Below are positions 1 to 7,131 of a stretch of DNA of 13,496 nucleotides, in pieces. The DNA comes from Candidatus Sulfopaludibacter sp. SbA3 (lineage in GTDB: Bacteria; Acidobacteriota; Terriglobia; 20CM-2-55-15), in contig CAMAWS010000030.1 in NCBI GenBank assembly GCA_945861845.1, positions 1 to 13,496 on the forward strand, in the 5' to 3' direction. Position 1 is the stretch's first letter. Every line of letters begins with the position of its first letter. The position numbers and the translations under genes are program-made. The notes under the pieces were generated by a model. That model ran no database searches. It was given only the letters and a program-made list of their open reading frames with translations, and was not told the DNA's origin.

Positions 1-1093
1 GATCGACCTGATCTTCCGTTGTCCACCGGCCCAGCGAAAGCCTGACGGCGCCCAGCGCCTGTTCACGGGGAATGCCCATTGATAGAAGCACCCCCGATGG
101 ATCGGTACGGCCGGCATGGCATGCGGCTCCTGTGGAGGCGGCGATTTCCGGCGTATGCGCGAGGATCTGCTCGCCGTCCCGGCCGGTCTTGCCGATGTTC
201 AACGTGTTCGGCAGCCGTTCGACAGGGTGCCCATTCAAGACCCACCCGCAGCCTGAGAGCCGGCGTTGGAGCCGGTCACGCAGCGCCTGAATTCGCGGGA
301 TATCGTGGGCCATCTTTTCCTTCGCAAGCCGGGATGCAACGCCCAACCCAACAATGTAGGGCACGTTTTCGGTGCCCGCGCGCCGTCCACTCTCCTGGCT
401 GGCGCCGTGGATCACCGGATTCAGAGGGGTACCCGGCCGCACGTACAGCGCGCCGATGCCTTTTGGAGCGTACAGCTTGTGCCCGGCGATAGTCAGAAGA
501 TCCACGCCGAGTTCATCCACATGGACCGGCACCTTGCCGGCCGATTGCGCCGCGTCGGTGTGGAAAACCACGCCACGTGAGTGAGCGATGGCGGAAAGCT
601 CGCGAATGGGCTGGAGCACGCCGGTTTCGTTGTTGGCATGCATGATAGTGACAAGCACCGTCCTGGCCGTGATGGCCGCGGCAAGGCTCTGCGGATCAAC
701 GAGGCCGGTACGATCGACAGGCAGGCGGGTGACTTCGAAACCCAAATGCATTTCGAGATAGCGGCAGGTTGCCAGCACCGCAGGATGCTCTGTTTGCTGG
801 GTAACAATGTGGTTGCCACGGGCTCGTAATGCCATGGCCACGCCCTGAATTGCGAGATTGTCGCTCTCGCTGCCACCGGCCGTAAAAACGATCTCGATCG
901 GCAAGCCGCCAAGGAGGTCCGCCACCTGGCGGCGCGCCGTCGATACTGCCTCGGCGGCAGCGTAGCCGTACGCATGACTACTCGAAGGATTCCCGAAATA
1001 CTCAGTGAGAAATGGACCAATGGCCTCGGCTACCTCGGGGTCGATTGGTGTGGTGCCGTTGTAGTCGAGATAGATCGGAGAAACGAGGTTCAT
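1..1093 (-). CDS. Cysteine desulfurase (NifS/selenocysteine-lyase-like), 3' end off the window
   Basis: This is a PLP-dependent aminotransferase class V enzyme that takes sulfur from L-cysteine (or selenium from selenocysteine) as an enzyme-bound persulfide, for Fe-S clusters and other sulfur carriers. My reading of the minus strand from the ATG at 1093 gives 364 uninterrupted residues and leaves the window at base 1. Visible landmarks are the N-terminal YLDYNGTTP, TAGGSESDNL, QTEHPAV (H103), HTDAAQSAGK, the PLP-lysine motif IAGHK (K206), RAGTENV, and the catalytic-cysteine loop ASTGAACHAG (C325). Classical IscS has SSGSACTS in that loop; the GAACH form resembles the animal selenocysteine lyase group. 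The start is supported by an AAGGGG Shine-Dalgarno a few bases upstream. That Shine-Dalgarno directly abuts one arm of the 1107-1303 repeat, so any promoter must lie inside or beyond the repeat. Family assignment is firm; Cys versus Sec substrate is not decided. Confidence 0.95.
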   Translation of the reverse strand, partial: MNLVSPIYLDYNGTTPIDPEVAEAIGPFLTEYFGNPSSSHAYGYAAAEAVSTARRQVADLLGGLPIEIVFTAGGSESDNLAIQGVAMALRARGNHIVTQQTEHPAVLATCRYLEMHLGFEVTRLPVDRTGLVDPQSLAAAITARTVLVTIMHANNETGVLQPIRELSAIAHSRGVVFHTDAAQSAGKVPVHVDELGVDLLTIAGHKLYAPKGIGALYVRPGTPLNPVIHGASQESGRRAGTENVPYIVGLGVASRLAKEKMAHDIPRIQALRDRLQRRLSGCGWVLNGHPVERLPNTLNIGKTGRDGEQILAHTPEIAASTGAACHAGRTDPSGVLLSMGIPREQALGAVRLSLGRWTTEDQVD

Positions 1094-1106
1094 GCGGGTC
1101 CCCTTA

Positions 1107-1303
1107 CAGCCGCAGAGCGGCGAAAGAATGTTAGCCACGGGCGTCAGCCCGTGGGTTCAAACAACCACGTTAGTTCCAGCCCCGTAGAGGCGACACAACA
1201 TGCAAGGGTCGTGCTGTGCCGCCCCTATGGGGCTGATGATCGCTCATTGAGTCCACCACGGGCTGACGCCCGTGGCTAACATTCTTTCGCCGCTCCGCGG
1301 CTG
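1107..1303. repeat. Nested palindromic REP/MITE-like element
   Basis: The outer arms, 1107-1154 and 1256-1303, are 48 bases each and match as inverted repeats at 47 of 48 positions. Each arm carries its own short hairpin, CCACGGGC/GCCCGTGG around a four-base loop. A second inverted repeat lies inside: 1177-1198 starts CAGCCCCGTAGAGGCG, and 1213-1235 ends CCCCTATGGGGCTG; they match with a few mismatches. No ORF of coding quality lies inside. The nested structure is what is expected of REP doublets (REPINs) or a small non-autonomous element mobilised in trans. Palindromes with a GCCACGGGC/GTCAGCCCGTGG core are, from memory, common dispersed repeats in several environmental phyla, so more copies are expected in this genome. 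The element lies between the desulfurase start and the leuB remnant. Confidence 0.85.
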
Positions 1304-1325
1304 AGCTACAGCCTTTCCACCACAG

Positions 1326-1558
1326 CTACCGCAACTTCACGCGTGCCGAGCCTCGCCAATGGCCGACGTACGCGCCCTCGGTGTTCTCCCGAAAAACCGT
1401 AAAGTTGATATCTTGAAGGCGGGCGTCTTTGAGGGGACAAAGCTTTTCATGAAGGAGTCGCACGGGCCGGATGTTGGCGTAGAGATCCAGCCCGAAAAGG
1501 CGCCGCCTATGACCTCCACGCCAATGCCGCCGCCGGCAATTACCGCGATACCAGGCAT
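1326..1558 (-). pseudogene. 3-isopropylmalate dehydrogenase (LeuB-like) remnant
   Basis: From an ATG at 1558 the minus strand reads MPGIAVIAGGGIGVEVIG, a degraded form of the family's IAVIPGDGIGPEVI N-terminus. At about 1490 the homology jumps to the +1 frame and continues as LDLYANIRPVRLLHEKLCPL and then DINFTVFRENTEGAYVG, ending at a TAG at 1328-1326. In an intact enzyme these two blocks are separated by very roughly 80 residues, and about two thirds of the protein should follow. The remnant therefore has an internal deletion, a frameshift and a lost 3' end. The usual enzyme is a decarboxylating dehydrogenase of leucine synthesis; the DLYANIRPVRL/FRENTEGAYVG pattern is also shared with isocitrate and tartrate dehydrogenases, so the exact paralogue is uncertain. 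It begins just 7 bp after the stop of the receptor gene, and the REP element lies beyond its other end. Confidence 0.8.
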
Positions 1559-1565
1559 GGCGCCA

Positions 1566-4500
1566 CTAGAACCGGAGCTTTACACCGAGTTGAATCTGCC
1601 GCGGGTCGGATGCCGAGGTGAAACCCAGCGGCTCGGCGGGCCCCACGTCGCGCCGTCCCTCGACGCGGTAGTTTGTCATCGGCGTCGAACCAACGATGTT
1701 ATTTACGCCTGAGAAATTGACCCGGTTGAAGAGATTAAACGCCTCAAAAATGCCTTCAAGCTGCGTTCCCCCGTCTCCAATCCGGAATGTCTTGGCCAGG
1801 CGCAGATCGAAACTCACAAAGTCCGGCCCCTTGCCGGTGTTTCGGCCTGCATAGGCCGGGCGATCGGTATTGGCCTGAGTGTCGCCGTTCGCATCGAAAC
1901 CCAGCAGCAAGTTGAACGGATGGCCGCTGCCATACGTGAAGATCGGCGAAACCGTGACATCCGCCAGGACCTGGCCGATACCGGCGCCGCGGTCAAAAGG
2001 CGAAGTCAGCACGCTGCTGACGACCAGCCGCTGCCGCTGATCAAACGCCGAGAGCGAACGTTCATTTCGCAGGTCGAGTTGATTCGCCGGCTGAAGGTCG
2101 GTAATGAAGTCGGTAGTGTCGTCGATTGTTTTCGAAAGCGTGTAGGAAACCTGGAGCTGAGAGTTGTCGCCATACCGTTTCAACGCGCTCATCGCAAATC
2201 CGTGATAAATCGAGCTGCCCGATGACTCCACGTAATTGTCCTGGAGTACTCGGGGATTGATGGGTCCAAACGTGGGTCCGTACGCGTTGGCGCCGACCTG
2301 GCGGAGATTGGTGTTTCTCGATCGAAGCACTCCCACGCCTTTATTCGCAATATAGTTAAGGCCGACGGTGAAATCACCCGCCACTTCCCGCTCCACGCCA
2401 AGACTGAACTGCTGGCTGTAAGGATTGTTGATCCCTGGATTGGCCTTGAGCAGCACGGAGGGAGTAACACCCGCCTGGATGCCCAACGGCGCAATGTCAG
2501 CGGCCGTAATCGATCGATTGCCGAGAATCCCGCGCTGGCTCGCCAGGCCCCACACCTGGGCCGAAGTCGCGTTGATGCCAAAAGCAGGCAAGCCCGTGAG
2601 CGGAAGGAATACCTGCGAAATCTGTTTTCCGTCCAGCACGCGCTCAACGAACGCGATCGCCTCGAACAGCGGCGAGTAATAGATCCCGTAGCCGCCGCGA
2701 ATGACCGTTCGCGTCTCGGGACTATAGGAGAAGCCAAACCTTGGCCCCAGGTTATTCTTGTCGCGGTGAACAGGTTTCGGCTGCAGCTCGGAGTCGTAAC
2801 GCAGGCCAAGGTTCAAAGTGAAGTTCCGGGCAACCTTGAAACTGTCCTGAACGTACGCGGAATACATGTAGTTCTTCAGATCAGCGCGTGGATTGCCAAA
2901 ACCCTGTTGATAAACGATTGGCAAACCGAAATTGAACGACTGCAGCGAAGTGATCGGCGCGCCAATCGCCTGTGCGACATCGAGCCGTCCCTGCAAAGCG
3001 AACGCAGTCGCGAGAGCGGCGGCATTGCCCTGTCCGGTGAAGTTGTCGATGATCAGGCCGAGAGGGATGGCCTCGCCGAATATGAACCGGCCGCCAAGAA
3101 ATACTTCCGTGACTGTGTTGAACGGGATGGCGTGAAAGTCGCCACCAAATTTCAATTCATGTTTGCCTGCAACAAAAGTCATGTTGTCCACGAACTGGAA
3201 TCGTTTTTCGTTGCGCGTCGAAGGCAGAAAGAAATCGCGGCCAAGGGAAGCAACGCCGTTGATGGTGATTTCCGGACCGAGCGGATCGGCTGCCAGCGCG
3301 TTGTAATCGCGATTTGCGTACTGGAACCGGAACTCGTTCACCAGCCTGGAACTGAACAAGTGGGTATCGCCGAAAACGGCCGCGTAATCCTGGATTTGAT
3401 AGTTTGCCCCGCGCGATGGGCCCTTGAGGCCGCCGAACGCGCCACCCACGGTATCGATGTCGGTGAAGCTGAGCCTGCCAAACATCTGGTTGGAAGCCGA
3501 CAGGTTGTGATCGAGCCTCAGGGACGCCGTGTTGTCGTTATTGCGGAATGGAAAGACTCCGCTATTGGACTGCAGCAGCCGGACTGTGTTCGGAAACGTC
3601 TGCGCACTCGTCGTAAGAGCCGCGCCCAACTGGCCGCCAAGCGTACGGAACGGCGCATTTGGACTGGCTGAAAGCGCTGTGAGCAAAGTGCGCTGCGAAG
3701 CGGTAGGCTGAAAGAACCGGTCGTTTTCCAGGAAGCTGACGAAATTCGACTCCCGCTGGCGCAATCCCTCGTACGACAGAAACATGAATGTCTTGTCCCG
3801 CTTGATCGGACCACCCAGCGTGAAACCCGCCTGGAGGCGCGAGAACTCCGGGTCCGTCGGCGCTCCAAACGATCCGAACGCGAAGGGATTCCGTGCATCC
3901 AGCGACTGGTCGCGCAGGAACGAGAACACATTTCCGTTCCAGGCGTTCGTCCCCGACTTCGAGACGATGTTTATCAAGCCTCCTGAGGCGCGGCCGAATT
4001 CCGCCGAATAATTCGATCGATTGATCTGGAACTCCTGAACCGCTTCCTGGCTGATGGTGGATCGAACGGCGGCGACGGCGTTGTCGTTGTTGTCAACACC
4101 ATCAATGCTCACGCTGTTCGAACGGCCGTTCTGACCGAGGAAGGAAAGCCCGGAAGTCGGCGTCTGGGGCAGCGTAAAACTCACCAGGGCTTTGGCGTCC
4201 GTAACGCCGGGTGTCAGGAGCGAAAAATCGAGGAAGCTGCGTTTGTTGATTGGGAGGTTGTCGATCCGGTCTTCGGTGATCGTGTCGGACTGCTGCGTTT
4301 TCTCCAGCTCGAGGACCGGGGCCGATTCCTGGACGAGGATTTCCTGCTGAATGGCGGCCGGCTGCATTTGAGGATCGATCACAACGCTCTGACCCACGGT
4401 AACCTGGACCGGGCGGCGCGTGTAAGTCGCAAACCCGCCGGCCTGAACCCTTACCTCGTAGGATCCGGGAGGCAGGACCAGGAACCGAAAATTCCCGAGC

Positions 4501-4688
4501 GCATCGGTTGACCCCGCACGTTCGACACCGGTGTCAACATTCGTCACGGTGATGCCCACGTTCGCCATTACTGCACCGGACGGGTCGGCAACCGTCCCTT
4601 TTATGTCCCCCGAAGACATTTGCGCCTGAGAGAAGACGTTCACAGCCAATGACAACACCAGCACGAAAGTCATGATCAAACGATTCAT
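1566..4688 (-). CDS. Oar-like TonB-dependent receptor with carboxypeptidase-regulatory-like domain
   Basis: This 1040-residue outer-membrane receptor is predicted to import or bind a large ligand using TonB-ExbBD energy. The substrate cannot be read from sequence; in Acidobacteriota this expanded family is often assigned to carbohydrate uptake or left unassigned. A Sec signal peptide covers about residues 1-21. A carboxypeptidase-regulatory-like beta-sandwich follows at about 27-110 (GDIKGTVADPSGAVMANVGI, LPPGSYEVRVQAGGF). The plug domain spans about 115-250, with IDNLPINKRSFLDF, SIDGVDNNDN (195-203) and EFGRASGGLINIVSKSGTN. The rest is the beta-barrel, ending in LGVKLRF with a C-terminal aromatic residue as outer-membrane assembly requires. 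The ATG at 4688 is supported by an AGAGGG Shine-Dalgarno. The gene is intact and apparently monocistronic; the 100 bp upstream separate it from the Fur-fusion gene on the same strand. Confidence 0.95.
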   Translation of the reverse strand: MNRLIMTFVLVLSLAVNVFSQAQMSSGDIKGTVADPSGAVMANVGITVTNVDTGVERAGSTDALGNFRFLVLPPGSYEVRVQAGGFATYTRRPVQVTVGQSVVIDPQMQPAAIQQEILVQESAPVLELEKTQQSDTITEDRIDNLPINKRSFLDFSLLTPGVTDAKALVSFTLPQTPTSGLSFLGQNGRSNSVSIDGVDNNDNAVAAVRSTISQEAVQEFQINRSNYSAEFGRASGGLINIVSKSGTNAWNGNVFSFLRDQSLDARNPFAFGSFGAPTDPEFSRLQAGFTLGGPIKRDKTFMFLSYEGLRQRESNFVSFLENDRFFQPTASQRTLLTALSASPNAPFRTLGGQLGAALTTSAQTFPNTVRLLQSNSGVFPFRNNDNTASLRLDHNLSASNQMFGRLSFTDIDTVGGAFGGLKGPSRGANYQIQDYAAVFGDTHLFSSRLVNEFRFQYANRDYNALAADPLGPEITINGVASLGRDFFLPSTRNEKRFQFVDNMTFVAGKHELKFGGDFHAIPFNTVTEVFLGGRFIFGEAIPLGLIIDNFTGQGNAAALATAFALQGRLDVAQAIGAPITSLQSFNFGLPIVYQQGFGNPRADLKNYMYSAYVQDSFKVARNFTLNLGLRYDSELQPKPVHRDKNNLGPRFGFSYSPETRTVIRGGYGIYYSPLFEAIAFVERVLDGKQISQVFLPLTGLPAFGINATSAQVWGLASQRGILGNRSITAADIAPLGIQAGVTPSVLLKANPGINNPYSQQFSLGVEREVAGDFTVGLNYIANKGVGVLRSRNTNLRQVGANAYGPTFGPINPRVLQDNYVESSGSSIYHGFAMSALKRYGDNSQLQVSYTLSKTIDDTTDFITDLQPANQLDLRNERSLSAFDQRQRLVVSSVLTSPFDRGAGIGQVLADVTVSPIFTYGSGHPFNLLLGFDANGDTQANTDRPAYAGRNTGKGPDFVSFDLRLAKTFRIGDGGTQLEGIFEAFNLFNRVNFSGVNNIVGSTPMTNYRVEGRRDVGPAEPLGFTSASDPRQIQLGVKLRF

Positions 4689-4788
4689 ATGTTCCCTCTA
4701 AGTAGAAGAGCGGATCCGCGGCCATTGCCGCCGCATGTACAAACAGTACCGAACCATCAACGTTAATACCACAGACGGGATAATGTCA

Positions 4789-5727
4789 CTAACTGACCAG
4801 CGTCTTGTATTCCGAAACCAGGGCTTCCAGGTGGGACTCTTCATCCATGGCAATATCCATGAAGATCTTCCTGCCGCCGGTTGCGGGAAGCTGCTTTGCA
4901 AAATCCTTGAAGAACTGGTGCGAACGCCTCTCGAGATCCATGGCAATGCTCAGCGCCTCTACGTCCGTCGTCTTGTCGGTGACATCGATCTTCAGGAGCG
5001 CCTTCTGCGGAAAAGCTTCGTCGGCAATTCTGCGGCTCGTGGCCAGCCGCGCCGGTTCGCGCTTGAGCCATTCATTCTCTTCGATCAGCGAACGGTATGC
5101 CTGCTGCAGGCGCCGCAGGTGATCCGACTCTTCGGCGGCCAGCCTCTGGAACATCAGCCGCCCGCGGCCATTCTTTGTCTTCTTTGATGCGTTCGTATAG
5201 AACGTGTATCCGCGCCGCTCGATTGAGAGCGTCAATTCCAAAGCGTCGCGGACGAACGTCTTTTCCAGCCTCTGACGTTCGCTGATGCCAGCGGATTTCT
5301 GTTCCTTGCGCACGCAGCTCTTGCAGTGACCATACACGGAGTACCGGCTGAAGCGTTCCTCGAACCTCTGCTCACCCGTGACCCGCAGGATCAGGCGCTC
5401 AATCTTCCTGGAGGGAAACTCAACGGTGCTTCCGCAGCCATTGCAGATGAAATGAATATGGTTTGGCTGATTGACGAGCGGCTCGTATCGGGTCATTCCG
5501 TGCATCTTCGACTGGCGGATGAAACCGGAGGCCAGCAGGATCTTAAGGGTTCGGTATATCGTCGCGAGCCCGATTCGGTGCCCTTCGCCCAGAAGTATGT
5601 CGCGCATCTCCTCCACCGACGGATGCCCCTTGGATGCGAGGAGCGCACCCCAAATCAATGCCCGCTGCGAGGTTCTCTTCAGCTTCTTCTCGGTAAGAAC
5701 CTCTTTAAACTCTTTTCGCTGCTTCAT
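4789..5727 (-). CDS. Fur-family regulator fused to a rubrerythrin-like di-iron domain
   Basis: This 312-residue protein has two domains. Residues 1-140 are a Fur/PerR-type winged-helix repressor: TSQRALIWGALL, HPSVEEM, GLATIYRTLKILLASGFI (recognition helix), NHIHFICNGCG (C95, C98) and GHCKSCVRKEQ (C135, C138), the last two forming the structural zinc pair. Residues 155-312 have the pattern of a ferritin-like four-helix di-iron protein: helix pairs with E170 (SIERRGYTFY) and E266 (DLERRSHQFF), each followed by an ExxH helix, EESDH (E200/H203) and EESHLE (E296/H299). A normal Fur is about 140-150 residues, so the second half is a complete extra domain. It may combine peroxide or iron sensing with peroxide reduction or iron oxidation in one polypeptide; this is inference. 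There is no CxxC rubredoxin tail. The gene is divergent from the thioredoxin-like lipoprotein at 5779. No Shine-Dalgarno precedes the ATG, which fits the leaderless promoter proposed at 5737-5742. Confidence 0.88.
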   Translation of the reverse strand: MKQRKEFKEVLTEKKLKRTSQRALIWGALLASKGHPSVEEMRDILLGEGHRIGLATIYRTLKILLASGFIRQSKMHGMTRYEPLVNQPNHIHFICNGCGSTVEFPSRKIERLILRVTGEQRFEERFSRYSVYGHCKSCVRKEQKSAGISERQRLEKTFVRDALELTLSIERRGYTFYTNASKKTKNGRGRLMFQRLAAEESDHLRRLQQAYRSLIEENEWLKREPARLATSRRIADEAFPQKALLKIDVTDKTTDVEALSIAMDLERRSHQFFKDFAKQLPATGGRKIFMDIAMDEESHLEALVSEYKTLVS

Positions 5728-5736
5728 GGAGTCACG

Positions 5737-5744
5737 ATTATAAT
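5737..5744. promoter_or_regulatory. Overlapping divergent -10 elements (symmetric ATTATAAT)
   Basis: The 51 bp between the Fur-fusion gene and the thioredoxin-like gene contain ATTATAAT, which reads as a perfect TATAAT on both strands: plus 5739-5744, minus 5742-5737. On the minus strand the expected transcription start would fall at about 5730-5727, essentially at the ATG, so the regulator mRNA may be leaderless. On the plus strand it would leave a leader of about 28 bases carrying the AAAGGG Shine-Dalgarno at 5765-5770. I see no clear -35 on either strand and no convincing consensus Fur box, so activity and autoregulation are inferred. Confidence 0.4.
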
Positions 5745-5778
5745 GGTGAAGCTTGTTTCCAATGAAAGGGATATCCGA

Positions 5779-6318
5779 ATGAATAAACGCGCTTTAGCGA
5801 TACTTACCGCCTTTGCACTCAGTATCTTCCTGGCCGGTTGCTCGGAGAACTCCGGGCCAGCGACAGATGACGACGCTGCTGTACAAGAAGAACTGAAGCC
5901 GGCGCCCGAGTTCGATCTCGAGAAACTGGACGGGACGATAATGAAATCGGCCGATCTCAAGGGCAAGGTCATCGTCGTGGATTTCTGGGCAACCTGGTGC
6001 GCACCCTGCCTCTCGGAGATTCCCAACTACAATGCGCTGCAGGAAAAGTTCGGCGATGACGTTGTCTTCCTCGGCGTGACGCTCGAATCGGGATCGAAGG
6101 AAAGCGTGATATCCGAAGTCAAGGAACTGAACATCAAATATCCCCTCGTGATGGGCAACGACGAAATGGTCCAGGGTTTCGGAGGAGTCATCGGCTATCC
6201 AACGACGTTCATGGTCACCAAAGACTGGAAGATCTACCAGAGATACCTTGGTGTGAAAGCAAACAAGAAGGAACTCCTGGATAAGGATATCCAGCTTCTA
6301 CTGGCACAGGCGGACTAG
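5779..6318 (+). CDS. TlpA-like thiol-disulfide oxidoreductase lipoprotein
   Basis: This is a 179-residue membrane-anchored periplasmic thioredoxin-fold protein. A lipoprotein signal ends at LAGC (C21), followed by a short acidic linker and then an AlkC/TlpA-type thioredoxin domain from about residue 43 (PAPEFDLEKLDG). The redox motif is WATWCAPC (C74, C77), and the cis-proline loop is GYPTTF (P141). Such proteins reduce or isomerise disulfides in cytochrome c maturation or in extracytoplasmic stress defence; the client is not evident here. The reading frame is open much further upstream (to 5326), but the ATG at 5779 is chosen because it starts the signal peptide and has AAAGGG eight bases before it. 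The upstream extension would overlap the Fur-fusion gene antisense. It ends 3 bp from the convergent membrane-protein gene, and I see no terminator hairpin in that gap. Confidence 0.93.
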   Translation: MNKRALAILTAFALSIFLAGCSENSGPATDDDAAVQEELKPAPEFDLEKLDGTIMKSADLKGKVIVVDFWATWCAPCLSEIPNYNALQEKFGDDVVFLGVTLESGSKESVISEVKELNIKYPLVMGNDEMVQGFGGVIGYPTTFMVTKDWKIYQRYLGVKANKKELLDKDIQLLLAQAD

Positions 6319-6321
6319 GAG

Positions 6322-7131
6322 CTACATCGGTATATTCAGCGCGAAGAGCAGGAATTTCGAGAAGAACTCACCGAACAACATTGCCACCACAGCCAGATAC
6401 AGCAGGCCCGTTGCGGCCTGCGTATGGCGTATCCGGACAGTACTCCAGATCATTCCTGCCAGCACTACCGGCAGAACAACACCGAAGATCAGCCTCGGCC
6501 AGAAAAAGAGGGCCTGCCGGACCATCAACTCGGTAAGGATGGCGGCCAGCGGAACCGATCGCTCGACCTGAAGAAGAACCAGCGAAGCCACGATCGTCAC
6601 GATCCGTATGCCGATGGTAGCCATATGCACCTTTGTGAGTAACTCGAGATGTTCAATTGAGAGACGAGGAATCACCAGGTACCAGTGGCCAAATACCATC
6701 GTCAGCATCACGGAACCCAGGACGAAAGTGGCGGCAAGGTGATTCACTGCCAGTATCCAGTTCTCCCAGCCTCCAAGCGTCAACAGGCGGGTAAATGCCA
6801 GCGAATCGCTGGTGATCGCGGCCAGGCCGGCGGCTGTGGCGGCAATGAGAAGCCAGAAGGCGGCCCGGAACTTGTCGATATCGACCACGCGGTTATAAAT
6901 AACTGTCAGCAGAACCGATACGGCCAGCGCGGCGACGGGGAGCTGCCCATTCCGCACCGGTGACGGAAACAGGAAATCAAACCCGAGAACCACGCCCATC
7001 AGGATCGCGGCGGTCAGGCTCGCAAATTTGAAGAAACTGTTTCCTATCACGCGCGGCGAAATAAACAGCAGGGTGAAGAGCATCCCAACGCCGAGTTGCG
7101 AGAATAAAAAGAAAAATGTAGAAGAGATCAT
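6322..7131 (-). CDS. Conserved polytopic membrane protein, eight predicted helices
   Basis: I do not recognise this 269-residue protein. By hydropathy it has about eight transmembrane helices, near residues 5-25, 36-56, 64-82, 90-108, 124-150, 168-188, 205-230 and 241-265. There are histidines in or near helix 5 (H131, H149 in the FGHWYLVIP motif). The last helix holds GEFFSKF (254-260), which loosely recalls the GE...R/K ending of NrfD/DmsC-type quinone-interacting anchors; this is only a visual resemblance. Its ATG (1131 bp downstream-facing of the HD gene start region, at 7131-7129) overlaps the stop of the HD phosphohydrolase by one base (TAATG), so the two are very probably translationally coupled. 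It is convergent with the TlpA-like gene. Function unknown. Confidence 0.8.
   Translation of the reverse strand: MISSTFFFLFSQLGVGMLFTLLFISPRVIGNSFFKFASLTAAILMGVVLGFDFLFPSPVRNGQLPVAALAVSVLLTVIYNRVVDIDKFRAAFWLLIAATAAGLAAITSDSLAFTRLLTLGGWENWILAVNHLAATFVLGSVMLTMVFGHWYLVIPRLSIEHLELLTKVHMATIGIRIVTIVASLVLLQVERSVPLAAILTELMVRQALFFWPRLIFGVVLPVVLAGMIWSTVRIRHTQAATGLLYLAVVAMLFGEFFSKFLLFALNIPM

Noticed and set aside
493..1020. Minus-strand open frame of 175 codons
   Set aside because: It is a shifted frame of the cysteine desulfurase; the true frame carries the PLP lysine and catalytic cysteine.
1107..1303. Reading the outer inverted repeat as ends of a transposon carrying a gene
   Set aside because: Only about 100 bp lie between the arms, with no ORF; a REP/MITE-type element explains it better.
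2766..3671. Plus-strand open frame of about 300 codons
   Set aside because: It lies wholly antisense within the TonB-dependent receptor; no ribosome binding site or recognisable motif.
5326..5778. N-terminal extension of the TlpA-like protein
   Set aside because: The extension has no domain features, runs antisense to the Fur-fusion gene, and would bury the lipoprotein signal peptide that starts at 5779.
6319..6340. Bidirectional terminator between the convergent TlpA-like and membrane-protein genes
   Set aside because: The stops are only 3 bp apart and I see no GC-rich stem with a T-run.
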